NCBI RefSeq assembly: GCF_036785885.1
Contig: NC_092312.1
Location: 17,936,001-18,000,000, forward strand
Source: Coffea arabica
Taxonomy: Eukaryota > Streptophyta > Magnoliopsida > Gentianales > Rubiaceae
Direction: 5' to 3'
DNA length: 64,000 nucleotides
Shown piece by piece: positions 9,726 to 21,700 of this stretch; within the stretch, counting starts at the first letter, position 1, and every line of letters begins with the position of its first letter. Under the pieces are notes generated by a model. That model was not told where the DNA came from. It ran no database searches and saw only the letters and a program-made list of their open reading frames with translations. Position numbers and translations under genes: made by a program.

Positions 9726-12029
9726 AATCCGCATACATATTCACGTGGTTCAATTCACATTGCCTAAATTTTGATGAAGTTTAGTAGGAATTTCACATTC
9801 ACATTCACATTATAAACGACGTCAACCATTTATAGTGATTACCCGTGTTGATGCTCTCACTCCTCTTCCAACTTCCAAGCGTGATTAAATAAAGTTCACC
9901 ATATAGTACTATGATCGAAGCCTCTTCAAAATGGTATTCTGCCTCACATCAAGTCAATAGGAGCCAAAGGACAACTGACAATGCTGACTTCACCTTGAAA
10001 ATGAAGCACAAAATAAGAAAGTAGTAAAAGATCGCCGGTAAGCTGATAAAGAGGTGTGCTGAGAATTGCATCACATGATAGGCAGGTTACGAATGCGAGT
10101 GTTTAGTTATATATTAAAATGATAATATTTCAATAAAAAAAATCTGGTCTCCAAAATTTATAATTTTAAGCACATTTAGAACAATTGATGGAACTTAACA
10201 TTGACTAACAGTCAAAATCGTTTTAGCAATAAAATCCTATTTCAATTTTTCCTATACTACAACCTCTGAATTTTTGTTATGTATATCAAATATGTATTAT
10301 TGTCTAATTTAAATTTGTTTAACGAAGATATATTTTTTAGGTTAAATAATAATGTTGTGCCTGTATTATTCTATATAGAGTACATAGTGGTTAATGACAC
10401 TATGTTATCTAATTCGAATTATTTATCTACATAACCAAAAAAAGTAAAACAATCAACATATATTTCATTAAAAAAAAAACTAAAGTAGGTCAACTACATA
10501 TAACCAAGAGACATTTCAAATATTTTGAACTCGTGCTAAATTGCTCCCGTAGTGGGGGCACAATTTATTTACTTTTCTGTCTATTAAACCCAAAGTTTCA
10601 ATGGAAAGTTTTAAAATAGTTACTTTCATATTTGTTTACCTTAATATTTTACCACACACCCCCCGGTTACCTTAAGAATTTTATTGAATGATTCAAACAA
10701 TTATACAAAATATTAATTTCATCTTAAATTCAACTGATAATCTATTAAAATTGAAAAAAGAAAACAAATCTTATTTACTTATAGTTCATATTCTTTATAG
10801 TTTGAATGGATATCTAACTGAGTGTTTAAATATCAATACAAGTAACCAAAAAAAAAAAGAATTCATTATCAATTAATTCTCCATAATGCAAAACCATACA
10901 TGCATGCATATATAATGCTACATTTGGGACCAGTTATGCAAGAGTAAAAGCCTATGAGAAACAAGTGGGAAGAATATACAAAATAAAAAGAATAAAAGAA
11001 AGAAGTTTCCTGAACTTTTGCACATTTTCAACCTAATTTGCATTTCCTTTCCTTTGAAACCGTTAATATCACTATTTAAAATCTAAGATACCATAATGAT
11101 CCAAATTCAAAACATTGCTATAAAAAATGCAAAGTCAAAACTATTCAGTTGTGGCAACTTGACTTTGATCTTTAATCATCTTTTTTTCGCCAATTTACTA
11201 AATATGCTTAAGATTTGAAACACTGGGGACCAAATTTGTTTTGATCCAAGCATTAATGGTCAGTCCTACACACATGCAGAGTATTATAAACAGGAATTGC
11301 ATCTCTTCCAAATTTTGGATATATGCTATGTATTGATTTAAATTACAACTTTTAAACTTATTTTCTTCATAATAGTTGGTTAGTGATGATTTAGTTTTAA
11401 TATTATTGTGATATCATTTTCTAATAAAGTGGAGGTGATTTGTCACTTAATCATAAATTTTTATCTCTTGTTGCCTAAAAATATGTTCAAGTTCAGGAGT
11501 ACCAACTGTAAAAGTTTTTATGTTATTTGAAAGAAAATTATTCATTCATTAGTAAATTTGGGCATGTCATCTTGTATTGTATTATCCATGAAAATATATA
11601 GAACACTTTTAATGTGAAGATTAATGTGAAGATTATTTGTTATCCTACTTTTAGAATAGACAATGAGCAGTTATATTTTTTTATTTACACCTATTAAAAA
11701 TATTTCTTAACTGTATCACTACATAGTTTAATCAATACGAATATTTGATTTCAAGCATGTATACATTAATACAAATACCATTAGTATTACTAGCGATAAA
11801 GGGCGCACTTAATTTATGTACAATTTAAACAATTACTTTTTATATGGAAGAAATTGGTATAAAATTTTAATAAACAAAAACTTTGATTTTTTAAAAGTTT
11901 TTTTAATATTATTCTAAATAAATTGGTAATTATAATGTTTGTGTTATTGGTGAAAGTTAGTTGTGGTATTGGTTGACAATACATAGGCAACATGTTAATC
12001 AGATGATAAAAGTATAATTAAGTGATGGA

Positions 12030-12176
12030 TTAATCTTTTCTACACTGACAGTGAATACATAATCAGTATTGGATGAATTACAAATATACAAAATTTGAAT
12101 TTAAAATTAAACTTTTGTATATATGTCATAAATTCAATGGTGATAGTGTATACACTGTCAGTGTATATAAGATTTA
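12030..12176. mobile_element. Short MITE, family M1, copy B
   Basis: Best-kept copy. Left end TAATCTTTTCTACACTGACA pairs with right end ACACTGTCAGTGTATATAAG as inverted termini of roughly 25 bp. Core is AATTTGAATTTAAAATTAAA and TATATATGTCATAAATTCAA, shared with copies at 2537 and 49351. Confidence 0.7.
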
Positions 12177-12770
12177 CTCGCAAGTGATTGCGATAATAAT
12201 GCTGAAAATTTAAAAGTGACAAATATGATCTAATTAAATTTCACCTGTACTTACTGCGATTATTATGTCATCAATTCATTCTCATTAATTTGGTCTAATA
12301 CCATTACAAATGCATTTTTAAAACATTTCTTTATGTTCTACCCGCAAATATAAAAAACAATCATGCAACAACATATTATTTCTGCTACAAATATTCCATC
12401 TCAACTAATTAATTAACCATTCGTTTACTCCTTTACAGTTATTAATTCCTATGATTGGTTTAATTAATTGTACATATTAATTTAGGAACATTTTCCTCCT
12501 ACCCATGATTGGTTTAATTCTGCTCGTTAATTGCTTCAACCACTGACAGGTCGCTTTTGAACTTCCCCAACTCTGCCCACCACAACAAAAGCTCTGCACT
12601 TTCAGTTCTCTCAATCATCTTGATGTCCATTCAATCTGGGTCCCATAACCCCATCCATCACAACAGCACCTCCTTCCTCTCAATCTGTATTAAGCCTTAT
12701 GTCTTCCGGTAAAATTTACCACTCATGTGCCTGATCTAAACCGTTTGACGTCAGTAATTGTAGAATTTTC

Positions 12771-12772
<2 letters not shown>

Positions 12773-12803
<31 letters not shown>
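12773..12803. repeat. (TA)n microsatellite
   Basis: Uninterrupted TA dinucleotides for about 15 units, followed by GATATA. Confidence 0.9.
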
Positions 12804-12806
<3 letters not shown>

Positions 12807-13768
12807 TATACTTCTCTCTGCATTTACCGAAGTGTAGAAAAAAGGCTGGCACAGTAGCAGGTTTTGTGTCTGTCATTTGTAAGCCGTACGGGTTTCTATT
12901 CTCCGTACCACTCACATATAGCACGGCATGTGTCTGGTAAATGATGCCATTCCATAAACAGATGTCACATCCAAGAATTTGCAATAAGCATGACGTACGG
13001 AGAATTTTTGTAAAAAAAATATATATATATATATTATAATGATTTGATAAAAAAATAATTAAAAAATATGTTCATTTAAAATATAAAATATTTTTTTAAA
13101 AAAAATGCAATCCAAACAGAGCCAATTTACAAACGCTCGGAGGTGCAATATTAGCCTAGACTTACAAGATATTTGTTTATAGATTTCAGGAATAACAAAA
13201 TATTTATTGCAGTAAACATGCAACTAAAGATTCATTTTTTCAACTCATCCAATGGTATAAAATTATGCATAAGAGTACAATATTTATATTTTAGTTAACA
13301 TATACAATTGGCAAATAATCTGTACACAATCAAACTGTCAAATGAATATTTTGTGGACTTGTAATTCACATAAAATGGACATGTAAAAAAAAGTTAAATA
13401 TTAATAAATATCATTTTCTTACCCAAAAAAAAAAGCAAATTACATTTAGTATAAAAAAGGGAAAAAATAACATCATGTAATATATTTTAGTTTAAAGTTC
13501 ATCATTGTGGAAATAGAAAGGACAACTGTAAAAATTTCAACAATTCTGATGGACAATTGCGAGGCTAGAAGATAGAGTACCAAAATTCAGTGGAGGCTAT
13601 ATTAGCACGCTTATTCTTTTTTTTTCCGGAACGGAATAAACCCACGCACACCCAAACAATGAGTGACGCCCAGCAATCTAAGCCAGCTTATTCGATCATG
13701 CACTTGAAGGTTACAACTGAAGAGTTCCAGGTCTACTACATACTAGTACCAAGCTACATCAGTCGTCA

Positions 13769-13822
13769 TACATACATGCATGCATATACACATACATATA
13801 TGTATGTATGTATGTATGTATA
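13769..13822. repeat. CATA/TATG microsatellite, partly palindromic
   Basis: CATACATACATGCATGCATA runs into ATATATGTATG units repeated five or more times. The left CATA and right TATG units are complementary, so the tract can fold back on itself. Confidence 0.85.
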
Positions 13823-13883
13823 TTAGCACGAGGACGATGATGATGGTGAATTGACGATGATTACATAGTTATATACGTACTAG

Positions 13884-14584
13884 TTAACAGAACATGTCGT
13901 ATTCTGGTTTGTCAACTCCATCTACGCTCCTCAGCCAATAAGTAGCGTCACCAAAAGAAGCTGCGCCGTTTGGAACGTCCTCCATTACCCTTTCGTGGCC
14001 TTGAGGATAGTATATCCCGCTACGAGGATGCGGCACCCACCAAGACGGCTTCTCCGGCTTCTTCATCATCTCTCTAGCTCCAAGTCCAACACATTCTCTG
14101 TGTTTGTTGCTTCGTCGGTTCTGCCATTCTGGCTGTCTCTCGTACGTTGCCCAGCTGCTGGTCGCCGACCCTGCTGCTTGCTGCATGTAACTGAGATAAT
14201 ATGCCAGGAAGCATGTGAAAATCAAAATCAACGCACACTAGCAACTACTGATATAAATGGGAGGAAACCAATTTTTTTCTTCTCTTTTAGAGAAAGAAAA
14301 GAACATTGGAGAGCTGTATATAGGTTTCTTTCGAGTCGTTTCTAGTTTGTAACGAGTTAAACGAGTTAAATACATACATATATATATATTTATTTATGGA
14401 TATGAAGTATTATTCAGATTCTGGGGAAAACATAGAGAGCCCAAATAACCAAGAACAAAAATCGTAACAGTAGGAGAATTTTCAGTACTATGATTTTCCG
14501 ACTGCTTCAAAGACATATCCTACTACTGTATATAAGCTCTGACCTAAGTTGTAATTTCTTGTTCATCCCAACCACTCTAGCCAT
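13884..14584 (-). CDS. Small LEA-like protein
   Basis: Two minus-strand exons, 14584-14544 ([13 protein letters not shown] plus two bases, donor TTAG|GTCAGA) and 14190-13884 (acceptor TCTCAG), give 115 aa. The C-terminal half reads [20 protein letters not shown], then [20 protein letters not shown] and [10 protein letters not shown]. The WVPxPxxGxYxPxxH pattern is that of the LEA_3 (SAG21/Lea5-like) group of late embryogenesis abundant proteins, small hydrophilic proteins often induced by stress and sometimes sent to mitochondria; the VDGVDKP ending belongs to a related plant subfamily. No signal peptide is obvious; the short basic N-terminus could be a targeting stretch. The small first exon is too short to be picked up alone; frame continuity across the intron supports it. 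Function is inferred from the motif only. Confidence 0.7.
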
Positions 14585-15787
14585 GGCTCTTTAGATAAAT
14601 ATATAGATAGCTGATGACTGACACGGGAAGAGAGTGAGTGATCGATCAACAATAATAATGCAGCACCTGACTTTTGACGATGAATGCCTGGTTAATTCAC
14701 AAGAACACCATATATACCCAACCAACCCAAGTGGAGGCTAGCGAATAAACAAGCCATTTTCTCAGTGCTATGATCGAAGTGGAATCAATTCCCTAGAAAG
14801 TAGTAACTTACCTCTGGTGAAGGTTTAGGAAACTCTCACATCAATAAAGCAAAAGTAACAAAAACTCAGACAATATCATTATTCTTACAATCTGGCCTGA
14901 CCAATCTGTGGTTCTTAACGTCCGCTAAGTTAAAGTAGAAATCATACGTACAAAATATTGTAAAATTTTCTGTTATGGGATACCGGCCAAAAATACAAAA
15001 ATTTTGGATGTGGTGCCGACTCGGGGATAAAAATGCTCCAAGTATCTACACCAGCACTACTTGGTAGGCACAAATTAATCTCATCCGAAAATGAATGCGT
15101 CAAGAATAATAATGGGTCTCTTCTAAGTAGTGCTTTTTACGTGTTTGTATAAAATTTTATTATAAACTATTGTAGAATCAGAAAAAATTTTTTTGTATAT
15201 TTGAGAGTTGAGAAAAGCAATTTTTTCTTTTTTCTTTCTTCTTCCTCCATCCCTCTAAATTATTGTAGAGGGAAGAGAGAGGGAAGAAAGTAAGAAAGGA
15301 AAAATAAAAAATCGCTAGCGTTGGTGTCGACGCCCGTGGAGGTAGCAACTTAGAGCAGCAGATGGTGGAAATGGTGGTAGACGGAGGTGTGGAGAGGAAG
15401 CAAAGGAAATAAAGGAAACTTATTTTTTTGTATGTTTTTGAGTATTTGATATGTATATTTAAAAAATTTTGACGAGTTTTTTAAAGTTAGTATAGTTAAA
15501 ATTATTAAAAAAAAAGTGTAAAAAGAAAACTCAAATAAAAAACCTCCACCTTCCAAACAGATGCTATGCATCAGATATCAGATCTGACTAGAACTCACGC
15601 GGCTACGACAAGTCCTCTTTATTCGCTGCAATTTATTGTCAGTCATAAGAGAAGTTCTTCAGGGTAGATTTTGTCTGGTGATTGACCAGCAACAATTTGG
15701 TTGGTAAATTGTACATCGATCTAACTTATTGCAGTACTACATATTTAGTCCTAATTAAGGATGACAACGGAGTAGGGTTAGTCCTAA

Positions 15788-16591
15788 TTAAGGATGGCAG
15801 CGGGTTCCCCCACCGCGTCCTGCTTCCCCTGCGAGACCAGTAAAAATTTGTTATATAATTTTATTATAGTTAAATTTTAGTAAATAATTAAATACTGAAA
15901 TATTAACACATCATCAAATTATTATTTATTGTAATTTTACAATTGAATTTTATAAAAACAATCAAACAAAAGTTATTTGAATACAATCCAACATGATGAA
16001 ATAAATACAACTAAATTAGTCAAGTTTTCACTTTTGATACAAATACAATCACTAATTCATTATTGTGCTTGTGTTTTTTTTTTTAGAAAAAAATGTTATT
16101 GTATTAAGTATAATTAGGGGTTTAGTATAAATGTATTAATAAATTTAGTATAACTAATTAATAATTTGTATTAGTACACATATATAATTATTAGTATAAA
16201 TGATAATATCAATTATATTACATATATTAATATATGAGTGTGTTTGGATTATAAATTATGTGAGATAATTTTGTGAAAAAATACTGTAACATTTTTTTGA
16301 TATGATATATGTGAGATAAAAAGATAATTGAAAAATGTGTTGATGATACAAGCAAATCAATGTGTGTAAATAAGGTGTAAATAAAATGAAATAATGAACA
16401 ATCCAAACACTGACATAAATTTGTAACTAATTAAATTATATATTATATATATAATTATATACATATATATTTTTTATATATTTATTTTTCTTTTAAACAG
16501 GTGGCCCACTACCCCGCCCCGTATATAAGCGGGGGGGGGGGGGGGTGGGGGAAATCCTCCCGGCCCGTCCCATTAGCCCCCCGCCATCCTC
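15788..16591. mobile_element. hAT-like element with GC-rich ends
   Basis: Left end TTAAGGATGGCAGCGGG, right end CCCCCGCCATCCTC; inverted termini share GAGGATGG/AAGGATGG and a run of G or C, the design of the plant hAT group starting RGGATGGCAACGGGG. Flanks AGTCCTAA (15780-15787) and AGTCCTAC (16592-16599) match at 7 of 8 bases. No transposase is seen. A MITE (16239-16411) sits inside, so this element is older than that insertion. The right end holds an 18-base G run. Confidence 0.6.
16239..16411. mobile_element. MITE with TGTTTGGAT ends, nested
   Basis: Left TGTGTTTGGATTATAAATTA, right ATGAACAATCCAAACACTGA: imperfect inverted termini. The interior is A/T-rich with TACTGTAACATTTTTTTGAT. Lies within the hAT-like element at 15788-16591. 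Related elements occur at 24641, 51623, 52181 and 57052. Confidence 0.6.
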
Positions 16592-18049
16592 AGTCCTACT
16601 GGTAATATGGGATGGTAAGCTCTTCACCGGGCTAAATATTGTGGACAATCGATTATTATGCCCATTGATTACACAAGTAGGTGGCGGCAGTATGTTGTGT
16701 GGCGCGCGCCTATAGGTTCGCACAGCATAAGTGATGACTGATTGGCCACAAGCACATTGACGCAACCGAGTGAACGATTGCGGTTCGACTTACATGTTAT
16801 TTTCCCGTTCAAATTTTTATTTTTTACTCTAGACCTTTAGACGATGCTATGTTTGGAACCTCAGTTTTTTTACAAATTTTTATGATACTAGTTTTTTAAC
16901 AATATAAATCTATTCTTAGGTCTTTGAATTTTATTTTTAGAAACTTTTAATCTAAAGTATAAAAATCATCTATTTTTGTCTTTAAATTTTAGATACTTTA
17001 GACATTAAAATATGAAATCTACCTCGTGGAACTTGTCAACACTAATGCAATAGTCGGCAAGCGATGTTCGAAATTTAAGAAGGAAAAAATGATCCTTTTA
17101 AAAATTTTAAATTATTTCAATTAATTTAATTTAATTCTCCTCCATTTCTGTTCACTTTTGGGTAAAAAGCATGATTCAACGAAACAACCATACTCTTTCC
17201 CTCCCTTTCCCTTCCTATCCTTTTCTACCCTTCCTCAAAAATCAATTTAATCAACAAAAATGAAATCATTCCAATTCCCTCTCAGTTTCCTTTTCCTCCC
17301 ATTTTCTCTATCCAAACGGTGCCTTAATAATAGATTTACTTGCACCTTGGTCTTTAAACTTTATTTTTTTAGATAATTTACCCTCTAAAGTATGAACTTC
17401 GTCTTACTTTGGTTCTTAAACTCCACTTTTGGATACTTTTAGTCTTACGCACTGTTTGGTTTGAAGGAAATGAAGGGAAAGGAAAGGAAAGAAAGAAATA
17501 TCAATGGAAAATAAAAGGAAAGAAGAACAGGGTTAAAACATATCTTTTGAATTAAAATTTAACATATCTTTTTGTCATAAAACTAGGGTTAAAACACACT
17601 AAAACAAAAGAAATCTTATTCTAAGCTATATATTATATGAGAGACACAAATTAAATGTTGATCTAAATCATTAATTTAGGAGTTCCCATGCTTGCATCTA
17701 TTGTTCATATTTTGAGTCGATTTTTTCGTAGATGAAGTTAAAAAAAAAAAGAGCCTGCATAGTATTTTTCTGGTTTTCAAAACTAGAAATGCTTGCATAG
17801 TATTTTTTTGGTAAATAATAGGCATAAAAGGCTATGGGTTACAAGCCCACGAACAAAATCCAACCCAAATCTACCTTTCCAATATGGACTTGTGTACTAG
17901 TCAGGGTACATTGCACAGTCCAATTACTCTTTACTTTCTTAGCAGTTGGAACCGTGCTGTTCGAAATGCGTGTCGTATTTGCAAGCACCGTCCCGTATAT
18001 TGTTGAAAGTAGGACGGTAATCAAATTCAACTACTCACGAATAATTTGA

Positions 18050-18460
18050 TTAAAAACATGATTCGAACTCGAACTCGAATTGATCAGATTCGAATCGAGT
18101 TCAAGTAGTTCGATAAGGCTAATAAGTCGAGTTCGAGTATCCAGAAGTAATACTCAAAGGCTAATAGAGTTTTATTGAGTTTTTTAATTTTAATTATTTA
18201 ATATATTATTATTATAAAACTATCTCATGTCCAAAAGAGTGATTGAATTTTAAAAATTATTAAAAAAATAAAATTTTCTGACTCGAACTTAATAAGATTC
18301 ACGTTGACTCAAACTCACGAGAGTCGAATTCGAATTCTGTAAATAATGCATTGAGCTCAAACTCGAGTTTCAATAACACTACTCACTCGAATTCGAGCAC
18401 CCAATCTACATGTTGAATCCAACTCGAACACGGCGAAACTCAAACTCGACTCGAATTGAT
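18050..18460. repeat. Decayed element made of TCGAGTTCGA-type words
   Basis: The words GAACTCGAACTCGA, GAGTTCGAG and ACTCGAATTCGAG occur many times in both orientations, concentrated at the two ends (18061-18140 and 18355-18460) around an AT-rich middle. This matches a common plant MITE design with low-complexity inverted ends. Confidence 0.5.
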
Positions 18461-18781
18461 TACATATCCAGTTAAAAGGGAATTTTCTCTGCTTTTGTCC
18501 AGACATTTCAACATCAAAAGAGAAGGAAAAACTCCCGCCATTACCGCATTCTGTCATTGCCTACCCCGGCAATCCCAAGTTCTAAGATTTCGCCAGACAA
18601 AAAGAAAGAGATTTCGGAGTTGAATTAATTGGATCCTTCCAAACCAAGAGTCTTCGTTTCCCGTCTCTCACTTCACTCACTCCCAATACGCGAACATAGT
18701 CTGTGTGTGTGAGCAAAAAGACTCTCGTCAAGAGTCAATTCCTCTCAAGAGTCAATATTGAGGCCGAGGATAAATTTTAGC

Positions 18782-18787
18782 ATGTGA
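18782..18787 (+). promoter_or_regulatory. Minimal upstream ORF (AUG-UGA) before the prolyl 4-hydroxylase start
   Basis: ATGTGA lies seven bases before the start codon ATG at 18794, giving a start-stop pair in the presumed leader. Such minimal uORFs can stall ribosomes or lower translation; here the effect is only inferred. Confidence 0.4.
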
Positions 18788-18793
18788 ACCATC

Positions 18794-21700
18794 ATGAGTT
18801 CCAAAGGAAAAAGATTTCCGCGGTTCAAGGTTGCTTTGGCTTTCCCGGCTGTCGTTTTCTTATGCTTGTTTTTCTTCCTAGCTGGCCTGTTTGGATCCAT
18901 TATCATTTCTCAGGTTTTTCTCTACATACTATTTGAATCGGTGCATATAAATTGAATATACTGGTTATGGGTTTTTTTTAACAAGATACGATTTTGCAGG
19001 ATTTGACGAGAATTGGATCCAGGCACACGTCTTTGAAATCACTTGAGGAGGAAAAGGATGGTGGTGCAATGTCACACGGCGAAACTGGAGAATCTTGGGT
19101 TCGCTCGGTCCCATTCCAGGTAACTGATTCAATTTTTTTCTCTTTATCCGGCTTTTAGCTGCGTGTATATAGTTGGATTTCCAAGTCAGAAAAAACGTTT
19201 ACGTTATTAGAGTTGTAATAAGCTCCTACATACATGGTCTGGTAGATGTAATATTTGGAAATTCTAGTGTCAATACTGGGGTAATTTGGTCTGAACTCAT
19301 GCTTGTAGTGACTAGAGCAACTACTATGATGCAATATAGGGGAAAGATTAAACACTTGCATCATCTTAAAGAAAAATACTGCACGCCTTATGATTATGAG
19401 GAAGGATTGGGGAAAGATTAAACATATATGTCACCTTTAAGCTAAATACTGCACTGCCTGCAATGGCACTTTAAATTCACTAGCAAGGTCCCGCCCCATC
19501 AATCTTCTTGAATCCGAAAGCTTATCCTGTATGTGACAACAAGATTTTTTTAGCTTATTCCTTTTAATCTAAGGGAAATGGATTCTCTCCGATGACAATC
19601 TTTAAATCGACGGAAAAGTGCGCTACTGAATGATCTAGAGTGATCCTCTAATGAGAAGAGCACTGATAGTTGATTTTAGTAGCATTTTCAGATTCAGTCA
19701 AGATTGCCCATTTTAAAGTGGGGTAACTGTTGCGGTTCAGTCTGATCTGGGGTGAATGCCTAATTGGAGAGCGTTGAGAATACTTAGGTAATAGTTTGAG
19801 ATTAGGCCAAGGTTGCCCTCTGAGCTGGGTAATTGTTGTGGTGCAAGCATGAACTGACAATCAGAGGTGACTTGACCAGGATAGAGGTCCAGTTGGCATA
19901 CTCTGTATTTTCTGATTCTTTGGTCTGGTTCAGAACATAACTGGAATTATTAATTAGGCACATTAGGTCCGTGATGGGATCTTGCTGAGAATTATAATAT
20001 CTCGGTTGATTCTGATACCACGAATGTCTTCGGGAATATGTCATGGTTTTACCAAGTGCTCCATTAAACGAGCTTTTGTTGTTAGCATTCACCAATGCAT
20101 CAACAATTTAGTTCTATTCTGACTTCTAAATTGAAAAGCATACTATTAATGATGTGTTGTAAACTAAAATTTCAGACCAACACCTTAACAGCCAAATGGA
20201 ATCCCCAAACTTGGAAATTCATCAACTTCTAGTCAGGTCAACTTTGTGTTGAACTTGGTTCATCGGATTTGTTCCGAAACTAATTGAATTGATCATACTC
20301 CAGAATTCATCTCAACCTTTGAGTGCAGATCTTGAGCTGGAGGCCAAGAACTTTTTATTTTCCTGGTTTTGCAACCTCCGCGCAATGCCAAAGCATAATT
20401 GAGATGGCCAGGTCAAGTATGAAACCATCCACTCTTGCTTTGCGAAAGGGGGAAACTGCTGAGAGCACCAAGGGAATCAGAACCAGGTCCTTGTACAAAT
20501 ATGTGACTGTTTATCTTTTATACGGTTATAGGATAATCTTTCCGTGATATGATGCTTTTATGTGGTTTCTTTTAGGTTTCCTCGAAGAGGAATTTAGATG
20601 CATTCTGTAACATTTCAGACCATTAGAACTGCTTTGAATTTGGAATTGCTTCTCCTTACCTGTCATCTTTTCACCATTCCATATGCTGGTAAAGAAATTA
20701 AATTCTTTTTTGCGTAATTTACTTTAAACAAATTGTCATCTGCTCTATAATGTTTTGTGCTCTTCAGAACTGATGCTGAGAGCATAGTAATAGGCTTTAT
20801 TCCTTCTCCATATTGCTATTTTTACAGTATTCCTGTTACTAAGTGTAGTTGCTAAACTATTCCATATTACAGAATCGATACTTCTGCCTTCTGGTTACCA
20901 AGGCTATAACTAGTTTGGTTTTTTTTTTTTTTTTTTAATTTACAAAATGTATTATAATTTAATCCATAACAATTTTCACATTGAACCCACAAATGCCTAT
21001 ATTTTTGAGTTATATCGAGGTCATTAGAACTCTCTATTATATTGAATTGCTCATCTTCACGTGGGTTTGTATATCTGAAACCTCTCATTCACTATCATTT
21101 CTACTTTCACTACAAATGGAACTCTAGATGTAACAATCCCTGTAATTATCACCTCCACTTACGATGGAAGTCTCGATCCAGATTTGAGACCGAAGATAAC
21201 TGTCAATGCAACTATTAATATGATTATTCCAACTATATTGAGTATCATACATTTAATGAGCGGAGTCATAGTAGATATCTTCACTGGTAGGTCCATTATT
21301 CAAATTATCATAATCATTTCAATATTAGCCCCTTCTTTTCTTAATGAGCGGAGTCAATGACGCAAGTTTTCAATCTTCTCTATATTCATGCTTGGACTAT
21401 CGCATTTCTTGTTAGTTCCTGAGTTCCCTTATTTTGTTGAAAGGAGCAAAAATTATTTTGCAGAACCAATGTTACACGTGCTTGCAGACTGAAAAGCATA
21501 GAAGCAGAATAAAATAACACTTATGGTCTGGTGTTAGCAAATCATTGATAATTGAGATGACAATAGCAATAATCATGATAATTTGTGTCAAGTATTTTGG
21601 CTGCTAGAAAAAAAAAGTTTAAAAATGGTAGTTTGGGTGCTTCTTACTACTTACCAACAGTGTTTATTTGCTCTTCTAACAGTTCAGGCACATTTATCAG

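Larger units (their letters stand above)
9743..13881. other. AT-rich intergenic stretch
   Basis: About 4.1 kb with one MITE (12030-12176), a TA microsatellite (12773-12803), a second AT run (about 13018-13034) and a TATG/CATA microsatellite (13769-13822). Part of another element ends ATGCAATCCAAACAGAG near 13126. No gene-like exon chain was found on either strand; the 14-base to 80-codon frames here look like chance. Confidence 0.6.
14585..18793. other. Intergenic stretch rich in decayed DNA transposons
   Basis: Contains a hAT-like element with a nested MITE (15788-16591), A/T-rich pieces with repeated phrases like CTTTAGACCTT and TTAAACTTTATT (16815-17480) that look like another decayed element, an element built of TCGAGTTCGA words (18050-18460), and the leader of the prolyl 4-hydroxylase gene. 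A possible donor-like GAG|GTAAGT on the minus strand near 14815 has no open exon before it. No further gene is supported. Confidence 0.55.
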
